Shown here: positions 60,143 through 64,000 of the stretch, one piece after another
Layout: each line of letters begins with the position of its first letter
How positions within the stretch are numbered: the stretch's first letter is position 1
Assembly (NCBI RefSeq): GCF_024649945.1
Contig: NZ_JANKMS010000006.1
Coordinates: 62,001 to 126,000, forward strand
Length of the DNA: 64,000 nt
Direction: 5' to 3'
Source: Flavobacterium panacis
GTDB lineage: Bacteria > Bacteroidota > Bacteroidia > Flavobacteriales > Flavobacteriaceae
Position numbers and translations under genes: made by a program
The notes under the pieces: model-generated
What the model was told of the DNA's origin: nothing
Database searches by the model: none
What the model saw: the letters and a program-made list of their open reading frames with translations, nothing else

Positions 60143-60181
60143 GATTGTGGAAATGCTGAAATCAATAAAAAATAAAAACCA

Positions 60182-61864
60182 ATGTTTTCAAAAAACACAA
60201 AAACCAATTTCAAATTAAAAACTGCTTTTTTAGCATTGTTTACGATCTGCTTACAATTTTCAGTAACAGCCCAAAACGCATGGAAACCAGCTTCATTTGA
60301 AATCGTAAAATCAAATTACAAAACGTTCAAAACAGCTCAATACGCTCATGTTTTTTCAGGAAGCAAACACAATATTGTTCGTTTAGCTCCAGAATTGCAA
60401 GGATTGACCGGAATTGAACTTCCTTTAGATAAATATAAAAACGGAAGTAATGCTCCGCTACAATTGAAGTTTAAAGAACCAGTTACGGTTTTAATAGGCG
60501 TTTTTCAAGATAAAAATGCAGATTATTGTCAACTAGAAAATTTCAAAGATGCTAAATTAGTTTTAGAAAATGGAGTTACCATTACAGGATTACCTCCAGT
60601 AAATGTTTATGCACTTTCATTTCCAAAAGGAACTCAAACTATAAATCCACAAGGAAAAGGTTTATTTGCGATTTTAGGAGTTGTAAAAGCTTCTGAAAAT
60701 CTAAAATCAAGAAATGCCGAACTACCAGACGGAAAATTATGGAATCCAACATTTATTGTAGAAGGATTTTCAGATGAAAAACCGCTTTTCGAAGTTATAG
60801 GCGGAGAAAACAAACCCGTTATTGATGAAGGAATGTCTGGAACTGATGGAATCCAAGGAGGTTTTGAAGGTGGACGTGTAGTAAAAGTGGGTAATACGTA
60901 TCATATGTTTCCAACGGAAAGAGCAGGTGAAAAAGGTGTTGATTATTACTACGATCGTGTAAAAACTAAAATTGGACATTGGACAAGTAAGGATGCTATT
61001 CATTGGAAAAGAGAATCTACCATCTATCAAGCAAGTGGAACTTATGCCGTAACTGAAGATGATAATCCGATGAACGATCGTCGTGCTGCAATTTGGTCAT
61101 ATATGCCTGTTTTCAATGAAAAAGCAAACAAATGGTATGGCTATTATTTAGCGTATACCGTTAGTAAAGAAATAGAACCAAATCACTCATTCGGAAGAAT
61201 TTGGCGTTGCGAATCGACTGTTGAAGGAATCAATGGAATCGGTGGTCCTTATAAAGATTTGGGTATCATTATGGAACCAGGATTGGATTCTCAACCTTGG
61301 GAAGGTCGTCAAGGTGTGGCTTCTTTTTTTCCATACCAAGTTGGCGACAAATATTTCGGATTTTACAGCGGTGCGTATCCATTTAATTCTTGGGCAGATT
61401 ATCCTAAGAAATCAGGAAAAGGCTGGTTTGTGGCTTTAGCCGAATCCAAAAGTTTAGAAGGTCCGTGGTTGAGAATGAATAAAGGTTTGGAACCGATTAA
61501 AACCATGCATCCACTTTTTGTTGAAAATCCAATTGTGAGTCAATTACCAAACGGTCTGTATATCGCAATTTTCGACGGAGGCCCAGACGGCTGGGGACAT
61601 CATTTACCAAATATGATTGCATATTCATTATCAGCAGATGGCGTTAATTGGGCAGAAGCACATTATTTGCCAATCGAAACCAAAGTAGACAAATGGTGGG
61701 ATATTATGAGAACACCACTTTGCTTAATCCCAGAAGGAAATGACGTTTATACGATAGTTTATAATGCAATCGATTTAAAAAGAAGATTTCATCCAACAGG
61801 AATGGTAAAAGTCAAATTGAACAAAGATGTAATGGAGTCGAAGTTAAAAGAATTGAAAAAATAA
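60182..61864 (+). CDS. Secreted beta-propeller glycosidase-like protein, family unclear
   Basis: A 560-residue protein with a signal peptide (to about residue 30, SVTAQ). Residues 35-170 form a beta-sandwich (IVRLAPELQGLTGIELPLDK, GVTITGLPPVNVYALSFPKG). Residues about 205-550 have the five-bladed propeller pattern of GH43/GH130-like enzymes: GFEGGRVVKVGNTYHMFPTE, GHWTSKDAIHWKRES, RAAIWSYMPVFNEKANKWYG, YLAYTVSKE and SLEGPWLR. A catalytic acidic triad cannot be assigned from sequence alone. Context suggests a glycosidase that acts on rhamnogalacturonan fragments. I cannot place it in a numbered family. Confidence 0.8.
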   Translation: MFSKNTKTNFKLKTAFLALFTICLQFSVTAQNAWKPASFEIVKSNYKTFKTAQYAHVFSGSKHNIVRLAPELQGLTGIELPLDKYKNGSNAPLQLKFKEPVTVLIGVFQDKNADYCQLENFKDAKLVLENGVTITGLPPVNVYALSFPKGTQTINPQGKGLFAILGVVKASENLKSRNAELPDGKLWNPTFIVEGFSDEKPLFEVIGGENKPVIDEGMSGTDGIQGGFEGGRVVKVGNTYHMFPTERAGEKGVDYYYDRVKTKIGHWTSKDAIHWKRESTIYQASGTYAVTEDDNPMNDRRAAIWSYMPVFNEKANKWYGYYLAYTVSKEIEPNHSFGRIWRCESTVEGINGIGGPYKDLGIIMEPGLDSQPWEGRQGVASFFPYQVGDKYFGFYSGAYPFNSWADYPKKSGKGWFVALAESKSLEGPWLRMNKGLEPIKTMHPLFVENPIVSQLPNGLYIAIFDGGPDGWGHHLPNMIAYSLSADGVNWAEAHYLPIETKVDKWWDIMRTPLCLIPEGNDVYTIVYNAIDLKRRFHPTGMVKVKLNKDVMESKLKELKK

Positions 61865-62092
61865 TTTCACGCAGATTTTATGAGATTTTAGCAGATCAAA
61901 ACAGATTATTTATATAAAAAAAATCCAAATTAAATCTGCATAAATCCTTTTAAATCTGCGTGAAACAAAAAATATAAAATACTTTGCGCCTTAGCGACTT
62001 TGCGAGAGCTAAAAAAACTAAACTTAAAAATTAATCTCGCAAAGACATAAAGTCACAAAGAAAAAATAAACTTAGTCCCGATAGCTATCGGG
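61865..62092. repeat. Block of palindromes between the two propeller genes
   Basis: Outer pair TTTCACGCAGATTT (61865-61878) with its complement at 61952-61965; then a CGCAAAG-family pair (61982-62006 with 62036-62060, imperfect); then CCCGATAGCTATCGGG (62077-62092), identical to 37542-37557. Three of the window's repeat families lie within 230 bases. Confidence 0.8.
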
Positions 62093-62134
62093 ATATCGCC
62101 TTCGTGGCAAAAGCAAACAAAACATAACCAAAAA

Positions 62135-63259
62135 ATGAAAATTAAGTATCTAATCCTAACCATTTCAGCGCTTGCCATAACAAGCTGTGCAACCAAATAC
62201 AAGAAAAGAGAAATTACCGACAACGTAATGCAGGAAATTTACGAAGAAGTAAAAACGCCTTATAAATACGGTTTGGTGATGGTGCCAACGGACAACTCTT
62301 ATAAAATGGATTGCCCGAGTGTTTTTAGAAAAGACGGAAAATGGTACATGACATATTTAATTTATGATGGAAGAGGTTATGAAACTTGGTTAGCAGAAAG
62401 TGATAATCTTTTAGACTGGAAATATCTAGGAAAAGTGATGTCGTTTTCAGAAAATGAAAAACACTGGGATGTCAACCAAAAAGCAGGATATATTTCGTTG
62501 CAAGACATGACTTGGGGCGGAAGCTACGAATGGGAAAAATACGATGATAAATACTGGATGAGTTATTTTGGTGGAGACAGCAAAGGGTACGAAGCAGGAG
62601 TTCTATCAATCGGAATGGCTTATACGAAAGAAGCGCCAACAAAACCACATGAATTTCAAAGATTAGAAAGTCCAGTTTTAACGCCAAAAGACAAAGACGC
62701 TAAATGGTGGGATAATAGCACAATGTATAAAAACAGTGTAATTCGTGATAAAGATAAATTGACAGGACACAATTTTATCATGTATTACAATGCCCGTGGA
62801 GATAGTATCAATCCAGCGAAAGGTGCTGAACGCATTGCTATGGCAGTATCAAACGATATGAAACATTGGGAGCGTTATGGTAATAAACCTTTAATCAATC
62901 ATCATAAAGGAATTTCTGGAGATGCTTATATTCAGCGTATTAATGATACTTGGGTAATGTTTTATTTCGGAGCTTTCTGGACAGGTTGGAATCAAGGTGC
63001 ATTTAATCGTTTCGCCGTTTCAAATGATTTAGTAAACTGGACCGATTGGAAAGGCGACGATTTAGTAAAATCATCTGAACCTTACGATGATATGTTTGCA
63101 CATAAATCATTTGTGGTGAAACATGATGGTGTTGTGTATCATTTCTATTGTGCTGTTAACAAAGCAGAGCAAAGAGGAATCGCGATAGCAACTTCGAAAG
63201 ATTTAGGAAAAAGCAAATTGAATTTTGTAGCTCCGCCGGAGAAGAAAAAGAAGAATTAA
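62135..63259 (+). CDS. Lipoprotein with five-bladed beta-propeller, GH43-like
   Basis: A 374-residue lipoprotein (acceptor Cys18, AITSCATK). The propeller starts at about residue 45 with YGLVMVPTDNSYKMDCPSVF and RKDGKWYMTYLIYDGRGYET, then SDNLLDWKYLGKVMSF, WMSYFGGDSKGYEAGVLSIG, WWDNSTMYKNSV, FIMYYNARGD and ISGDAYIQRINDTWVMFYFG. Repeats of the form W-MTYL and WVMFYFG are typical of clan GH-F/GH-J type propellers. Asp in the DCPSVF motif (about residue 60) would be the counterpart of the catalytic base. It probably works at the cell surface with the GH78 enzyme and the previous propeller protein. Lys-rich C-terminus. Confidence 0.8.
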   Translation: MKIKYLILTISALAITSCATKYKKREITDNVMQEIYEEVKTPYKYGLVMVPTDNSYKMDCPSVFRKDGKWYMTYLIYDGRGYETWLAESDNLLDWKYLGKVMSFSENEKHWDVNQKAGYISLQDMTWGGSYEWEKYDDKYWMSYFGGDSKGYEAGVLSIGMAYTKEAPTKPHEFQRLESPVLTPKDKDAKWWDNSTMYKNSVIRDKDKLTGHNFIMYYNARGDSINPAKGAERIAMAVSNDMKHWERYGNKPLINHHKGISGDAYIQRINDTWVMFYFGAFWTGWNQGAFNRFAVSNDLVNWTDWKGDDLVKSSEPYDDMFAHKSFVVKHDGVVYHFYCAVNKAEQRGIAIATSKDLGKSKLNFVAPPEKKKKN

Positions 63260-63295
63260 GTACAAAGTACAAAGAATTAAGATATAGTACGTTTT

Positions 63296-63328
63296 AAACC
63301 TGACAGGTTTTTAAAACCTGTCAGGTTT
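63296..63328. repeat. AAACCTGACAGG palindrome, third copy
   Basis: A 33-base palindrome identical to the one at 42349-42381. It follows the lipoprotein gene and is followed by TTAATT rather than a strong T run. Confidence 0.88.
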
Positions 63329-63356
63329 AATTACAAAGATAAATAAAGACACAGTT

Positions 63357-64000
<644 letters not shown>

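Overview
The window looks like chromosomal DNA from a Flavobacterium-type Bacteroidota (close to the F. johnsoniae style of genome). The evidence is the low G+C, A-rich regions instead of Shine-Dalgarno sites before start codons, promoter boxes of the TTTG-N17-20-TAnnTTTG type, many lipoprotein signal peptides, LytS/LytTR signalling, and plant cell wall polysaccharide degradation genes. Almost all the DNA is coding, and most longer gaps are packed with palindromic repeats. I found no rRNA, tRNA, CRISPR array or transposase.

Layout. 1-3271: end of an unknown gene, a SpoIIAA-like protein, a three-gene minus-strand set of small membrane/acidic proteins, and a CinA-like protein. 3322-19691: a roughly 16 kb, nearly gapless plus-strand array of SMI1/KNR4 (SUKH)-type, DUF1963, DKNYY and unclassified proteins, interrupted only by a NUDIX gene and a minus-strand DsbA/SpxH-like lipoprotein. 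This has the form of a polyimmunity locus without visible toxins. 19793-22898: two thioredoxin-fold proteins, a PQQ-type sugar dehydrogenase lipoprotein and a DUF3861 protein. 22918-30716: a LytS/LytTR two-component system divergent from a complete RND efflux operon.

31953-44060: a catabolic region built as two divergent operons. The minus-strand operon has two substrate-binding-protein-like proteins without signal peptides, two paralogous CaiB/BaiF CoA-transferases, a Gfo/Idh/MocA oxidoreductase, a MaoC-like hydratase and a FucP-type sugar permease. The plus-strand operon encodes a FAH-family hydrolase, a zinc alcohol dehydrogenase, an SDR and a fuconolactonase-like amidohydrolase. These resemble the non-phosphorylating L-fucose/L-rhamnose pathway, with no sugar acid dehydratase in view.

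44490-64000: pectin/rhamnogalacturonan degradation: PL10 pectate lyase, GH28, a GH141-like beta-helix protein fused to an L-rhamnose mutarotase-like domain, a second Gfo/Idh/MocA protein with a sodium:solute symporter, a GH78 rhamnosidase, two beta-propeller glycosidase-like proteins and the start of a GH2 enzyme. A PSD-like decarboxylase, an MFS exporter and an AraC regulator lie among them. No SusC/SusD pair is visible. A near-identical palindrome (core AATCGATT) stands before both the CoA-transferase operon and the GH28/PL10 operon, and a CAGGA direct repeat of 10 bp period stands before both the beta-helix and GH78 genes. Degradation and catabolism of the released deoxy sugars therefore look co-regulated.

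The strongest candidates for something undescribed are the cytosolic binding-protein/CoA-transferase cluster, the beta-helix/mutarotase fusion, and a 130 bp triple-palindrome element present in three copies.
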